Below, in pieces: positions 28,130-37,332 of a DNA stretch of 64,000 bases. This DNA comes from Collinsella aerofaciens. Lineage in GTDB: Bacteria; Actinomycetota; Coriobacteriia; Coriobacteriales; Coriobacteriaceae. The notes beneath the pieces are model-generated. The model saw nothing but the letters and a program-made list of their open reading frames with translations, had not been told where the DNA came from and searched no databases. A program made the position numbers and the translations under genes. Numbering within the stretch: position 1 is the stretch's first letter; each line of letters starts with the position of its first letter. Where the stretch lies: NCBI RefSeq assembly GCF_015553355.1, contig NZ_JADNGN010000006.1, forward strand, positions 1 through 64,000, written 5' to 3'.

Positions 28130-29173
28130 CTAAAATCCGTAGCGGCGCGCAAATTCCTGGGCAAGCTGCGATACATCTTCGCAGGCGTTGGCCCAGGGGG
28201 CAAAGTCGGGAGTGTCCGAGATAATACCGTCCGCTTCCCAAACGGCCTGGTGCGAAAGATCCCAGGGATCGTGTGGCTCGGGCCGGCAGGGAAGGTACGG
28301 TGTCTGGTACATGGGGTTCAGTAAGAAGAACGCGCCACCCTCGCAGCGGTTGGCGAACTCACGCAGCGCGCGTGTCGCCGGGCGCATCTTGTTTGTTTTG
28401 AACAGCAGAATCGTGCGGGCGAGCAGATACCAAGGAGAGTTCTCGAGGGCATCGGCCCCCATCTGCTCCTCGAGCTGGTGGGCCAGGGCAAAAAAGCCGT
28501 CCTCGTCTTCCAAGCGAGCGAGGGCGAGTAACACGGTGCCTGCCGCTCGGGTGGGATAGCCTTCCGCCTTAAGAACACGGCGAGAATAGTTGACGGCAGC
28601 ACGGTAGCGGGCGCTCGCCATGCACAGCTGCGAGATGGCCTCGAGTGTGTGAAGCCACCCGATAAGCGCCGGCTCGCTCACGGTGAGCTCTGCCGCCGTC
28701 ACGCCGTCCGTCAAAACTTTGTTGGCCCAGTAGTGCGGGGCCTCCATATCGAACCCGGGCACGCTTTGCTGCAGGTAATCGGCCGTGGTTGCCTCGAGTT
28801 TCATCAGGTCGCCCAGGCAGGCGTCAACGGGTGTGTCGGCCAGGATGATGGCGAGCAGCTGCGCGTCGACGGTCAGTGCGTCGACGCGGACAATCTTGAG
28901 CAGCTCATCGCGCATGTCGTCGAACAGGCGATTGCGCGTCTGCTCAAACTCCTCGTCGCTGCCCATATCTTCGATGCGATGGAGCTCGTCGAGCAGGTGG
29001 CGATGAACACCGGCATAGGACAGCAGCGCCTGGGCATGCTCGGACTGCGCGTACTTTTGGGGATTCGCACTAATGTCGTTATGGACAAGCTCGCGTGCTG
29101 CATCGGTGAGCTCGGGGTGCGACGCCAGATAGGTGCGCTCCAGGTAGGCGGGGATGTAGACGCTCGGATCCAT
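28130..29173 (-). CDS. Hypothetical helical-repeat protein, paralogue of upstream gene
   Basis: 347 aa, almost entirely predicted alpha helix with TPR-like repeats ('YRAAVNYSRRVLKAEGY', 'AAGTVLLALARLEDEDGFF', 'WYLLARTILLFKTNKMRPA'). Soluble, acidic, no signal or membrane segment. The start at 29173 overlaps the stop of the upstream gene (TAATG) behind GGGAGGAG, so the two are translationally coupled. The overall plan (N-terminal helical region, then pairs of helices, then a Pro/Tyr-rich end) matches its neighbour, suggesting duplication. I do not recognise a named family; an adaptor role is a guess I would not press. Confidence 0.75.
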   Translation of the reverse strand: MDPSVYIPAYLERTYLASHPELTDAARELVHNDISANPQKYAQSEHAQALLSYAGVHRHLLDELHRIEDMGSDEEFEQTRNRLFDDMRDELLKIVRVDALTVDAQLLAIILADTPVDACLGDLMKLEATTADYLQQSVPGFDMEAPHYWANKVLTDGVTAAELTVSEPALIGWLHTLEAISQLCMASARYRAAVNYSRRVLKAEGYPTRAAGTVLLALARLEDEDGFFALAHQLEEQMGADALENSPWYLLARTILLFKTNKMRPATRALREFANRCEGGAFFLLNPMYQTPYLPCRPEPHDPWDLSHQAVWEADGIISDTPDFAPWANACEDVSQLAQEFARRYGF

Positions 29174-30249
29174 TAGAGGTCTCCTCCCTTAAATGGAAGC
29201 CCCTGCTCGGCTGCGCGCAGGATGCGCTCGTCGATTTGGGAGCGCACGATGTCGTTGGTGGCGACCCAGGCGGCAAAGCTGGCGTTGTCGGGGGCGCCCA
29301 GGCCCTCCTGCAGTACCGGCGTCGCCTCGGACAGCGCAAGGACAAGCTCGTCGGTGGAGCCCACACCCACGTTGACGCGGGCATAGACGCCATCGGGAAA
29401 CTCGGTTTGGAAGTAGAGTGCCTCGGCTGCGTGCGGACACGAGCGCACAAGGATACGCAGGTAGTGCTCGGCGCCCTCGTAGTCCAGTTCGCGCCAAGCC
29501 GTGCTCATCAGCGCGATGAGCGTCCACGGGTCCAAGTCGCGCTCCGCATCTTTGGGGCGGCGGCGCAGTGGGGTATTCGCGAGGTACGGCACGGAGTGTG
29601 CGGAGCGAAAGCGCTTGAGCTCCTCGGCGGGGTATTCGAGCTTTGCCATGGCGAGCATCGCGGTGTGGCGGACACCAGCGGGGTCGTTGGGCGCAAAGTC
29701 CAAGCTGCGATTCGCGGCTTCGAGCGACATGCGATAGCGGCCGCTAATGAGGGCGCGCGATGCCAAGGCGGCAAGCCAGCGCAGATAGGGGCGGCGCGTA
29801 AGGTCGCCTGCGGCCTCGCGCTCGTAGGGGTCCTGGGCCGAGGCGATTTTGAGCGCTAGGTCGTGCTCGACCTCATCGCACTTGGACACCAGGTACTGTA
29901 CGTATTCCTCGTTGGATTCGGCGGTGAGTGCCGTCAGTATGCGCTGAGCGTCCCAGTTGGCCGGATCGAGTGCGGCCGCCTCGCGGAGCATGTTCTCGGC
30001 AGCTGTCTCTTCTTGCTCTGCCTGGGTATCGTCAGGGATAAAGGGAATGCGGTAGTCGACAGCCTCGACCACCTTGGCAATGAGGTGCCCGGCGCGGTCG
30101 CGGTCGTGCACGATGAGCGGTGCGGGGTTGCGGGTGAATTGTTCCATCAGACGCTCTACGGCGGCAGCGTCGGTGAGCGGGATATTGTCGCGGCGCAAGG
30201 CCTCAAGAACGAGGCGATGGCAATCCTCTTGAATGGGATCGAATGCCAT
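29173..30249 (-). CDS. Hypothetical TPR-like protein, first gene of a paralogue pair
   Basis: 358 aa from the ATG at 30249 (AAAGGAGG upstream). Helical repeats: 'YRMSLEAANRSLDFAPNDPA' followed by 'GVRHTAMLAMAKLEYPAEE', and 'WRELDYEGAEHYLRILVRSC'. The first half begins 'FDPIQEDCHRLVLEAL' and includes 'AEENMLREAAALDPANWDAQ', again TPR-like. Cytosolic. It forms a two-gene operon with the gene at 28130. The nearest gene beyond is the murT-gatD fusion on the same strand, 46 bp after the second gene, so a three-gene operon is possible. No function can be assigned. Confidence 0.75.
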   Translation of the reverse strand: MAFDPIQEDCHRLVLEALRRDNIPLTDAAAVERLMEQFTRNPAPLIVHDRDRAGHLIAKVVEAVDYRIPFIPDDTQAEQEETAAENMLREAAALDPANWDAQRILTALTAESNEEYVQYLVSKCDEVEHDLALKIASAQDPYEREAAGDLTRRPYLRWLAALASRALISGRYRMSLEAANRSLDFAPNDPAGVRHTAMLAMAKLEYPAEELKRFRSAHSVPYLANTPLRRRPKDAERDLDPWTLIALMSTAWRELDYEGAEHYLRILVRSCPHAAEALYFQTEFPDGVYARVNVGVGSTDELVLALSEATPVLQEGLGAPDNASFAAWVATNDIVRSQIDERILRAAEQGLPFKGGDL

Positions 30250-30749
30250 GGGGCCTCCTTTGCTGCGGTTAGGGTTCAAATGTTTCTATATAAGGTTCTA
30301 GTTTACCCGCATGTGGCACACCGGGGGTGCCGCACTTGGACTTGCACCTTTGCACCACGAAGACGGATGTCGCACAAATGTCGGCACCTTGGACGACCGA
30401 GTGGTATCACGGTGCCGCAAACGGTCGATTTTTGGCGGCGAACGGTGCATATTTTGGAGGGGCACCGTCCTGCCCAGGATATGTAGTCAACCTTGATAAA
30501 ACGTTTGCCCAGCTTGGGAGTATGAATGCCGCACAAGGGTCTTCAGGGATAGAAAAAACGTTTCATCATTGGCGGCTTTAGGTGAATAACTGACCAACCA
30601 GAACGGTAAAATAGTGTTTGTCTGAGCGTTGAGACGTTTAGACATCGCGCATTGTCATCGCCGGCAACGCGCAAACCGGTCCTAACGGAGCCAATTGGGT
30701 GCTCCGTTATATACGCAAGTCTAAGAGGGGCTTGTTTAGGAGGCACAGT
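30250..30749. other. 500-bp intergenic region with operator-like repeats and leader hairpin
   Basis: Divergent spacer between the hypothetical pair (minus) and the Fe-ADH gene (plus). AAAACGTTT occurs twice (30498-30506 and 30555-30563), resembling LacI-family operator halves. A 9-bp stem TAACGGAGC / GCTCCGTTA (30683-30709) lies in the Fe-ADH leader, 40 bases before its start. No credible gene. Confidence 0.55.
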
Positions 30750-31973
30750 ATGGGACGTTTTACCAATCCTCGCGATCTGTACTTTGGTGAGGGCGCTCGC
30801 CACGAGGTGAAGAACCTCAAGGGCAAGAAGGCCATCATCGTTTCTGGCGGCAGCTCTATGCGCCGCGGCGGGTTCCTGCAGGACGTCGAGGCCGACCTTA
30901 AGGAAGGCGGCTTCGAGGTCAAGCTGTTCGAGGGCGTCGAGTCCGATCCGTCCATCGAGACGGTCATGAAGGGCGCCGAGGCCATGCGCGAGTTCGAGCC
31001 CGACTGGATTATCGCCATCGGCGGCGGCTCGCCCATCGATGCCGCTAAGGCCATGTGGGTCTTCTACGAGTATCCCGAGGAGTCCTTCGATAACATCATC
31101 CAGCCGTTCAGCTTCCCCGAGCTGCGTCAGAAGGCTCACTTCTGCGCCATCTCCTCTACCTCCGGTACCGCTACCGAGGTCACTGCCTTCTCCGTCATCA
31201 CCGACTACGCCAAGGGCATCAAGTACCCGCTGGCCGACTTCAACATCACCCCTGATGTCGCCATCGTCGACCCCGAGCTCACCTACACCATGCCCGCCAA
31301 GCTGTGCGCTCACACCGGCATGGACGCTCTGACCCACTGCATGGAGGCCTACGTTTCCACCTGCGCCTCTATGTTCACCGATGCCAACGCTCTGCACGGC
31401 ATCCGCGAGATCGTCGAGTGGCTGCCCAAGTCCTATGCTGGCGACCATGAGGCCCGTCAGCACATGCACGAGGCTCAGTGCATCGCCGGTATCGCCTTCT
31501 CCTCGGGCCTGCTCGGCATCGTTCACTCCATGGCTCACAAGACCGGTGCTGCCTTCGAGAACGGCCACATCATCCACGGTGCTGCTAACGCCATGTACCT
31601 GGGCAAGGTCATCCAGTGGAACTCCAAGGATCCCCGTGCTGCCGAGCGTTACGCTTACGTGGCCAAGGAGATCCTGCACCTTCCCGGCGAGACCAACGAG
31701 GAGCTCATCACTGCGCTCGTCCAGAAGATCCGCGACCTCAACGACCAGCTCAACATTCCGCAGTCCATCAAGGATTACGCGAATGGTGGCGTGAAGGTCG
31801 ACGCCGAGAACCCGCAGATGGTTTCCGAGGAGGAGTTCCTCGCCAAGCTGCCCGAGATCGCCGCGAACGCCGAGCAGGACGCCTGCACGCCCGAGAACCC
31901 GCGTGAGACCAAGGCTGCCGACTTCGAGAAGATCCTCAAGGCCTGCTACTACGACACCGATATCGATTTCTAA
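30750..31973 (+). CDS. Iron-containing alcohol dehydrogenase
   Basis: 407 aa. Nucleotide-binding 'AIGGGSPIDAAKAMWVFYE' near residue 90, 'ISSTSGTATEVTAFSVIT' near 135, and metal ligands in 'GMDALTHCMEAYVS' near 190 and 'IVHSMAHKTGAAFENGHIIHG' near 255-275. This is the Fe-ADH group that includes butanol/1,3-propanediol dehydrogenases; the true substrate (an aldehyde/alcohol of fermentation) cannot be fixed. The start at 30750 follows TTAGGAGG. Monocistronic, with a terminator at 31995. Its codon use is that of a highly expressed gene. Confidence 0.92.
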   Translation: MGRFTNPRDLYFGEGARHEVKNLKGKKAIIVSGGSSMRRGGFLQDVEADLKEGGFEVKLFEGVESDPSIETVMKGAEAMREFEPDWIIAIGGGSPIDAAKAMWVFYEYPEESFDNIIQPFSFPELRQKAHFCAISSTSGTATEVTAFSVITDYAKGIKYPLADFNITPDVAIVDPELTYTMPAKLCAHTGMDALTHCMEAYVSTCASMFTDANALHGIREIVEWLPKSYAGDHEARQHMHEAQCIAGIAFSSGLLGIVHSMAHKTGAAFENGHIIHGAANAMYLGKVIQWNSKDPRAAERYAYVAKEILHLPGETNEELITALVQKIRDLNDQLNIPQSIKDYANGGVKVDAENPQMVSEEEFLAKLPEIAANAEQDACTPENPRETKAADFEKILKACYYDTDIDF

Positions 31974-31994
31974 TCGACTCTTGTTATCGTAACG

Positions 31995-32035
31995 AGGGGC
32001 TCCGCACGTATCTGTACGGAGCCCCTTTCTTTTTT
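31995..32035 (+). terminator. Rho-independent terminator of Fe-ADH gene
   Basis: AGGGGCTCCG / CGGAGCCCCT stem followed by TTTCTTTTTT. Confidence 0.92.
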
Positions 32036-32051
32036 AGAGAATGGGATAGTT

Positions 32052-33152
32052 ATGGCTGCAATTTTCAATAGCCCCAGCAAGTACATCCAGGGTCCGGACG
32101 AGCTCGCCAAGCTCGGCTCCTATGTCGAGCCGCTCGGCGCTAAGGCCCTCGTCATCGTGACGCCTTCGGGCAAGAAGCGCGTCGGTGCCAAGATCGAGGG
32201 CGGCTTTGCCGAGGCTAAGGCCGAGCTGCTGTTTGAGGACTTTAACGGCGAGTGCTCCAAGGGCGAGGTCGATCGCCTGGTTGCGCTCGCTCGCGACAAC
32301 GGTTGCGACATCATCGTCGGCGTCGGTGGCGGCAAGATCCTCGACACCGCGAAGGCCGTCGCCTATTACCTGGAGTCCCCGGTTATCATTTGCCCCACCA
32401 TTGCTTCGACCGATGCCCCGTGTTCGGCGCTTTCGGTGCTCTATACCGATGACGGCCAGTTCGACAAATACCTCTTCCTTAAGGCAAACCCCAATATCGT
32501 CCTTATGGATACGACAGTTATCGCGGCGAGCCCGGTGCGCCTGACGGTTTCCGGTATGGGCGATGCGCTCGCAACCTATTTCGAGGCTCAGGCGACGCAC
32601 GATGCCGACGGCGGCACCTGCGCTGGCGGTAAGGGCGGAATGGCCGGTCTGGCGCTCGCCAAGCTCTGCTACGAGACGCTTATGGCCGACGGCGTCAAGG
32701 CCAAGGTCGCGCTGGAGAAGGGCGCGCTCACGCCTGCCGTCGAGCATATCATCGAGGCCAATACGCTGCTTTCGGGCATTGGCTTTGAGAGCTCGGGCCT
32801 TGCTGCTGCTCATGCCATCCACAATGGCCTGACGATGCTGCCCGAGTGCCACAGCATGTATCACGGCGAGAAGGTCGCCTTTGGCACTATCGTCCAGCTG
32901 GTACTCGAGGATGCCCCGACCGAGAAGCTCGAGGAAGTCTTGGGCTTCTGCATTGAGCTGGGCCTGCCGGTCACGATGAAGGAACTTGGCGTTGCCGAGC
33001 TTACGCGCGAGCAGGCCATGATTGTTGCCGAGGCCGCGTGCGCGCCCGAGGATACCATGTGCAACATGCCGTTTGAGGTGACGCCCGAGATGGTCGCAAA
33101 CGCCATCCTGGGTGCCGACGCACTGGGCCACTACTATCTCATGGATGAGTAA
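32052..33152 (+). CDS. gldA: Glycerol dehydrogenase (iron/zinc ADH superfamily)
   Basis: 366 aa, typical for GldA. It oxidises glycerol to dihydroxyacetone with NAD+. 'SPSKYIQGPDEL' at the N-terminus and 'IIVGVGGGKILDTAKAVAYYL' near residue 92 (NAD site) are family hallmarks, as are 'PTIASTDAPCSALSVLYT' near 118 and 'VSGMGDALATYFEA' near 165 with the Asp zinc ligand. The zinc histidines lie in 'AAHAIHNGLT' near 252 and 'MYHGEKVAFGT' near 270. It lies 17 bases after a terminator, so its promoter must lie within or before that hairpin; the ribosome-binding site is weak. A terminator follows at 33165. Confidence 0.9.
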   Translation: MAAIFNSPSKYIQGPDELAKLGSYVEPLGAKALVIVTPSGKKRVGAKIEGGFAEAKAELLFEDFNGECSKGEVDRLVALARDNGCDIIVGVGGGKILDTAKAVAYYLESPVIICPTIASTDAPCSALSVLYTDDGQFDKYLFLKANPNIVLMDTTVIAASPVRLTVSGMGDALATYFEAQATHDADGGTCAGGKGGMAGLALAKLCYETLMADGVKAKVALEKGALTPAVEHIIEANTLLSGIGFESSGLAAAHAIHNGLTMLPECHSMYHGEKVAFGTIVQLVLEDAPTEKLEEVLGFCIELGLPVTMKELGVAELTREQAMIVAEAACAPEDTMCNMPFEVTPEMVANAILGADALGHYYLMDE

Positions 33153-33164
33153 ATCAAGCTAAGG

Positions 33165-33200
33165 AAGGGGCAAAGCCAACAGATGGCTTTGCCCCTTTTT
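33165..33200 (+). terminator. Rho-independent terminator of gldA
   Basis: AAGGGGCAAAGCCA / TGGCTTTGCCCCTT stem with a 7-base loop followed by TTT. Confidence 0.93.
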
Positions 33201-33265
33201 GCTATGGTGCAAAGGGGTCAGGGTACTTTGCACCAATCGTTGTTTGATGAAGGGTGGATTCTCGT

Positions 33266-34333
33266 ATGGCGCTTCCTATGGTTTATGGCGGCCCCGGTCG
33301 GTATGTTCAGGGACCGGGGGAGCTTTCGCGCCAGGGCAGGTATTTGTCATGGTTGGGCTGCGCTGCCTATGTCTTGTTTGACCAGGGCACCGAGGATCGG
33401 CTGTGCAGGCAGATCGTCGATGGATTTCTGGATGAAGATCTAAGCGAGCCGTTCTTTAAGATTTACAACGGTCCGTGTACGGAAGATGCCGTTGTCGAAA
33501 TGGCCAAGGAAGCCCGGGCCGAGTATTGCGACATGGTGGTGGGCATTGGCGGCGGCAAGATGCTCGATATCGCCAAGGCCGTTGCGTTTTATGCCGAGTT
33601 GCCGTTGTGCGTATGTCCCACGGCGGCGTCGATGGACGGTCCGTGCAGCGCGATTTCGGTGCTGTATCACGAGGATGGGTCGTTCGACCGCTACCTGATG
33701 CTCGAGAAGAATCCAGACCTGGTCGTGGTCGATACCAACGTGGTCGCGGCGGCCCCGCTGCGTATGACGGTCGCTGGTATGGGCGATGCGCTGGCAACGT
33801 ATTTCGAGGCGCGTTCGTGCGCCGCGGCGCACGGCGCCAACGAGCACGGTGGCGCGCCGGGACACTTGGCCTTGGTTGCGGCTCGTGCCTGCTATGACAC
33901 ACTCATGGAGTGCGGCGTCGCTGCCAAGCGCGATCTCAAAAAGGGCCGTACATCGCCAGCGGTTGAGCGCCTGATCGAGTGCAATATTCTGCTCTCGGGT
34001 GTTGGCTTTGAGAGTGGTGGCCTAGCGCTTGCCCATGCCATAGCCAACGGCCTGACGATTCTGCCCGAGTGCAAGGCCATGCATGGTGAGGCCGTGGCAT
34101 TTGGCCTGGTGGTGCAGCTGCGCCTGGAGCGTGCGCCCGAGCTTGATCAGGTGCTCGAGTTTTGCCAGCGCGTTGGTCTACCGACGACGCTCGCGGAGCT
34201 GGGACTTGGCGAGATTTCCGATGCCGACCTGATGAGCGTTGCAGATGCGGCCTTTAGAAACGAACGCAATATGGCTAACGAACAGGCCAAGGTGACCAGA
34301 CAAAAGCTCGTGCAGCTCATGCGCGAGGCATAG
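33266..34333 (+). CDS. Second glycerol dehydrogenase-like protein (GldA paralogue)
   Basis: 355 aa from the ATG at 33266 (AAGGGTGG upstream). It is a clear paralogue of the preceding gene: 'YVQGPGEL', 'MVVGIGGGKMLDIAKAVAFY', 'PTAASMDGPCSAISVLYHED', 'VAGMGDALATYFEARS', 'LAHAIANGLTILPECKAMHG'. Most metal and NAD positions are kept, including the final 'MHGEAVAFG' histidine. The N-terminus after the GPGEL motif is shorter and divergent ('YLSWLGCAAYVLFDQG'), so substrate preference may differ. Tandem duplication with gldA is likely. Confidence 0.85.
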   Translation: MALPMVYGGPGRYVQGPGELSRQGRYLSWLGCAAYVLFDQGTEDRLCRQIVDGFLDEDLSEPFFKIYNGPCTEDAVVEMAKEARAEYCDMVVGIGGGKMLDIAKAVAFYAELPLCVCPTAASMDGPCSAISVLYHEDGSFDRYLMLEKNPDLVVVDTNVVAAAPLRMTVAGMGDALATYFEARSCAAAHGANEHGGAPGHLALVAARACYDTLMECGVAAKRDLKKGRTSPAVERLIECNILLSGVGFESGGLALAHAIANGLTILPECKAMHGEAVAFGLVVQLRLERAPELDQVLEFCQRVGLPTTLAELGLGEISDADLMSVADAAFRNERNMANEQAKVTRQKLVQLMREA

Positions 34334-34483
34334 CTAGGCGCTTGATCGACCTTGTGCAATCGAGGCGGCGATAGGCATAGGCTATTTGCCTCAAAGGTGC
34401 TCCGCGTGTAATTTGCCCGAGTCGTGGGCCGATGGCGTATCATTATCTCTTGCTTGTTTGCACTGCTCAGGGAGGGGCCGCGC

Positions 34484-35737
34484 ATGGCGCAGGAACACGA
34501 TCTGTTTGATGACATTATCGAGATCAGCAAGGGTTTCGACTTTCTTAAAAACCCGCTTGGCGGCGTGACCGATGCACTCGATCCGTCGGCGCCGCAGTGG
34601 AATCCTGCCGACTACAAGGAGCGCCCGCGCGGCAACACCATTCCGTGCTTGACCTGCAAAAACGAAAAGAGCGGTTGCACCGCGTGCATGGACGTGTGCC
34701 CGGTCAACGCTATCGAGGTCGAGGAAGACGCCATCGAGATCCTCGACTCCTGTCGCAAGTGCGGCCTGTGCGCCGCTGCCTGTCCGACCGAGGCGATCAT
34801 CTCGCCGCGCCTGGCGCCTAAAAACCTGTATGACGATATCGTCTCCGCTGCTACGAGCCACGAGACCGCCTACGTCACCTGCACACGCGCCCTCAAGCGC
34901 ATGCCGCGCGAAAACGAGGTCGTCGTTGCCTGCGTGGGCGATATTACGGCCGAGACCTGGTTCTCGGTACTGGCGGACTATCCCAACGTGAGCGTCTACC
35001 TGCCACTGGGCGTGTGCGATAAGTGCCGCAACACCGGTGGCGAGGACATTCTGGGCGAGGCCATTGCTACCGCCGAGGAGTGGGCGGGTACGGGCATGGG
35101 CCTGGAGGTCGACCCCAAGAGCCTCAAATGCCATAAGCGCCGCGAGTACGAGCGCAAGGAGTACATGGATAAGATTGCCCGCACCACGGGCCTGACGGTG
35201 ACCAAGCTCAATCCGGCGACGGCGGCGCTGGCCTCGGTGACGCAGAAGTTGAAGGCTCACCGTCACCAGATCACGCAGCTCGAGCGCACGCTCAACACCA
35301 TGTGCGGTACCACGACGACCAAGCGCCGCCGTTCGCTCACGCACGGGCGCCAGCTGGTGCTCTCGACGCTGCAAAACCACCCCGAGCTTGCCCAGAATAT
35401 GCAGGTGAGCACACCGGAGTGCGATTTTGACAAGTGCACGTCGTGCGGCGAGTGCGTCAATGTATGCCCCACGTTCGCCTGCGATTTGGTGGGAAGCGGC
35501 CGCTTTGCGTTGGAGTCGACGTATTGCTTGGGCTGCGGTGCCTGCGTCAAGGTGTGCCCCGAGCATGCGCTCAAGTTGGTTGAGCATGACGCGTCCAATC
35601 TGGTCGTCGTCGACCCCGAGGCCGAGGAAAAGGCCGCCCAGAAGGCGAAGGCTCACGAAGAAGCTGAGAAGGTCAAGGCCGAAGCAAAGGCCAAGCTCGA
35701 CAAGATGCTCGATCAGGTGGAGAAGCTCGCGGACTAG
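34484..35737 (+). CDS. 4Fe-4S polyferredoxin-type protein with central domain
   Basis: 417 aa from the ATG at 34484 (GGGAGGGG upstream). Two bacterial ferredoxin modules bracket a central domain. The first pair of clusters is 'CLTCKNEKSGCTACMDVCP' then 'CRKCGLCAAACPTEAI' (residues about 48-105). The second pair is 'CTSCGECVNVCPTFA' then 'CLGCGACVKVCPEHAL' (about 325-385). Between them is a domain with further cysteines ('VVACVGDITAETW', 'GVCDKCRNTGGEDI'). The C-terminus is a charged Ala/Lys/Glu coiled coil. No signal peptide. It is an electron-transfer subunit or adaptor for a cytosolic redox enzyme; the partner is not encoded nearby. Confidence 0.8.
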   Translation: MAQEHDLFDDIIEISKGFDFLKNPLGGVTDALDPSAPQWNPADYKERPRGNTIPCLTCKNEKSGCTACMDVCPVNAIEVEEDAIEILDSCRKCGLCAAACPTEAIISPRLAPKNLYDDIVSAATSHETAYVTCTRALKRMPRENEVVVACVGDITAETWFSVLADYPNVSVYLPLGVCDKCRNTGGEDILGEAIATAEEWAGTGMGLEVDPKSLKCHKRREYERKEYMDKIARTTGLTVTKLNPATAALASVTQKLKAHRHQITQLERTLNTMCGTTTTKRRRSLTHGRQLVLSTLQNHPELAQNMQVSTPECDFDKCTSCGECVNVCPTFACDLVGSGRFALESTYCLGCGACVKVCPEHALKLVEHDASNLVVVDPEAEEKAAQKAKAHEEAEKVKAEAKAKLDKMLDQVEKLAD

Positions 35738-35851
35738 CCAGCGACCCCAATCTTTGCTTCATTTGCGCCGCCGCGGTGTCCGGATTCGCCCGGATGCTGC
35801 GGCGGCGCTATACTTATGCAGTTTGAAGTACCTGTACCAAAAGGAGCTGTC

Positions 35852-36928
35852 GTGTCCCTTTCCATCGGTATCGTGGGCCTGCCCAACGTGGGCAAGTCGA
35901 CGCTGTTCACCGCGCTTACCAAAAAGACCGGCCTTGCCGCCAACTACCCGTTTGCCACGATCGACCCCAACGTGGGCATCGTCGATGTGCCCGATAGCCG
36001 CCTGCAAAAGCTCGCCGACATCGTCAACCCCGGCCGCATTGTGCCGGCTACGGTCGAGTTTGTCGACATCGCGGGCCTGGTGAAGGGTGCCAACGAGGGC
36101 GAGGGCCTGGGCAACCAGTTCTTGGCAAACATCCGCGAGACCGATGCCATCTGCGAGGTCGTGCGTTACTTTAAGGACCCCAACGTTATGCGCGAGGTGG
36201 GCCGCACGGGCGAGTTCGTCGATCCTGCCGGCGATGCCGACACCATCATGACCGAGCTCATCCTGGCCGACATGGGCACACTCGAGAAGCAGCTGCCCAA
36301 GCTCGAGAAGGAGGCCAAGCGCGACAAGGAGCTCATGCCCAAGTTCGAGGTCGCCAAGCGTCTGCTCGCCTGGCTCAACGAGGGCAAGCGCGCCGCATCC
36401 ATGGAGATGACCGACGAGGAGCGTGCCGCCGCCAAGGGCCTGTTCCTGCTCACCATGAAGCCCATCCTGTATGTTGCCAACGTGGACGAGGATATGCTCA
36501 ACGACGATCTGGCGCCCATCGATGGCGTCAAGCCGCTGTCCATCTGCGCCAAGATTGAGGCCGAGCTCTCCGAGCTCGATCCCGAGGACGCCGCCGACTA
36601 CCTGGAAAGCCTAGGCCTGGAGCAGCCCGGCCTGGACGTGCTCGCTCAGGCTGCCTACAAGCTGCTCGGCCTGCAGTCGTTCTTTACGGCCGGCGAGATG
36701 GAGGTCAAGGCCTGGACGGTTCGTCAGGGCGCGACCGCCCCGCAGGCCGCCGGCGTCATTCACACCGATTTTGAGCGCGGCTTTATTAAGGCCGAGGTCA
36801 TTGGCTACGACGACTACATCGAGCTCGGCGGCGAGCAGGGCGCCAAGGCCGCCGGCAAGTTGCGTATTGAGGGCAAGGACTATGTCATGGCCGATGGCGA
36901 CGTCGTGCACTTCCGCTTTAACGTGTAA
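35852..36928 (+). CDS. ychF: Redox-regulated ATPase YchF (Obg-like)
   Basis: 358 aa (family about 363). Starts at the GTG at 35852, preceded by AAAAGGAG; the upstream ATG would add a tail absent from the family. G1 '[18 protein letters not shown]' at the N-terminus, G3 '[16 protein letters not shown]' near 68, 'NVDED' in the NxxE-type G4 that favours ATP near 200, and the C-terminal TGS domain '[25 protein letters not shown]'. It binds ribosomes and is linked to stress response. It is followed after 11 bases by a small membrane protein. Confidence 0.95.
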   Translation: MSLSIGIVGLPNVGKSTLFTALTKKTGLAANYPFATIDPNVGIVDVPDSRLQKLADIVNPGRIVPATVEFVDIAGLVKGANEGEGLGNQFLANIRETDAICEVVRYFKDPNVMREVGRTGEFVDPAGDADTIMTELILADMGTLEKQLPKLEKEAKRDKELMPKFEVAKRLLAWLNEGKRAASMEMTDEERAAAKGLFLLTMKPILYVANVDEDMLNDDLAPIDGVKPLSICAKIEAELSELDPEDAADYLESLGLEQPGLDVLAQAAYKLLGLQSFFTAGEMEVKAWTVRQGATAPQAAGVIHTDFERGFIKAEVIGYDDYIELGGEQGAKAAGKLRIEGKDYVMADGDVVHFRFNV

Positions 36929-36939
36929 GGACGACGCAT

Positions 36940-37323
36940 ATGTTCAAATATGGCAAAAAAGCTGGCTACATGGGTATTGCGCTGCTCGTACTTGCGGTGA
37001 TTCCGCTGGTGGTCGCAGCGTGTGTTATCCCCAACATTGGCCCCGAGGTGGCAACGAAGTTTAACGCCGCCGGCGAGGTGACGCGCTGGGGTAAGAGCTA
37101 CGAGCTGCTGGCACTGCCGGTACTCAATCTGCTGCTGAGCGTGGCGACGTACTTTACGGCGGGACGCCAAGCCAAGAACAATGACGACTCCGCCGCCATG
37201 GCGCGCATCGTGTGCGAGCGCTACCTGCGCAACGGTTGCATTACGGGTGTGTTCCTCAACGTGATCAACGTTTACTTTATGTACTCGGCGATTACCGGAA
37301 CGGGCTTTGGCTTTGGTTTCTAG
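36940..37323 (+). CDS. Small membrane protein with DUF1648-like domain
   Basis: 127 aa with about four hydrophobic segments: 'GIALLVLAVIPLVVAACVI' near residue 12, 'LLALPVLNLLLSVATYF' near 55, 'GCITGVFLNVINVYFMY' near 100. The loop 'GPEVATKFNAAGEVTRWGKS' between the first two resembles the DUF1648 / SdpI extracytoplasmic motif (P..FN..GE...W). Probably in the ychF operon (11 bp apart, TAAGGACG site). SdpI proteins give immunity to a peptide toxin; no toxin gene is seen here, so the role is unknown. Confidence 0.72.
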   Translation: MFKYGKKAGYMGIALLVLAVIPLVVAACVIPNIGPEVATKFNAAGEVTRWGKSYELLALPVLNLLLSVATYFTAGRQAKNNDDSAAMARIVCERYLRNGCITGVFLNVINVYFMYSAITGTGFGFGF

Positions 37324-37332
37324 CTTGTCCTT

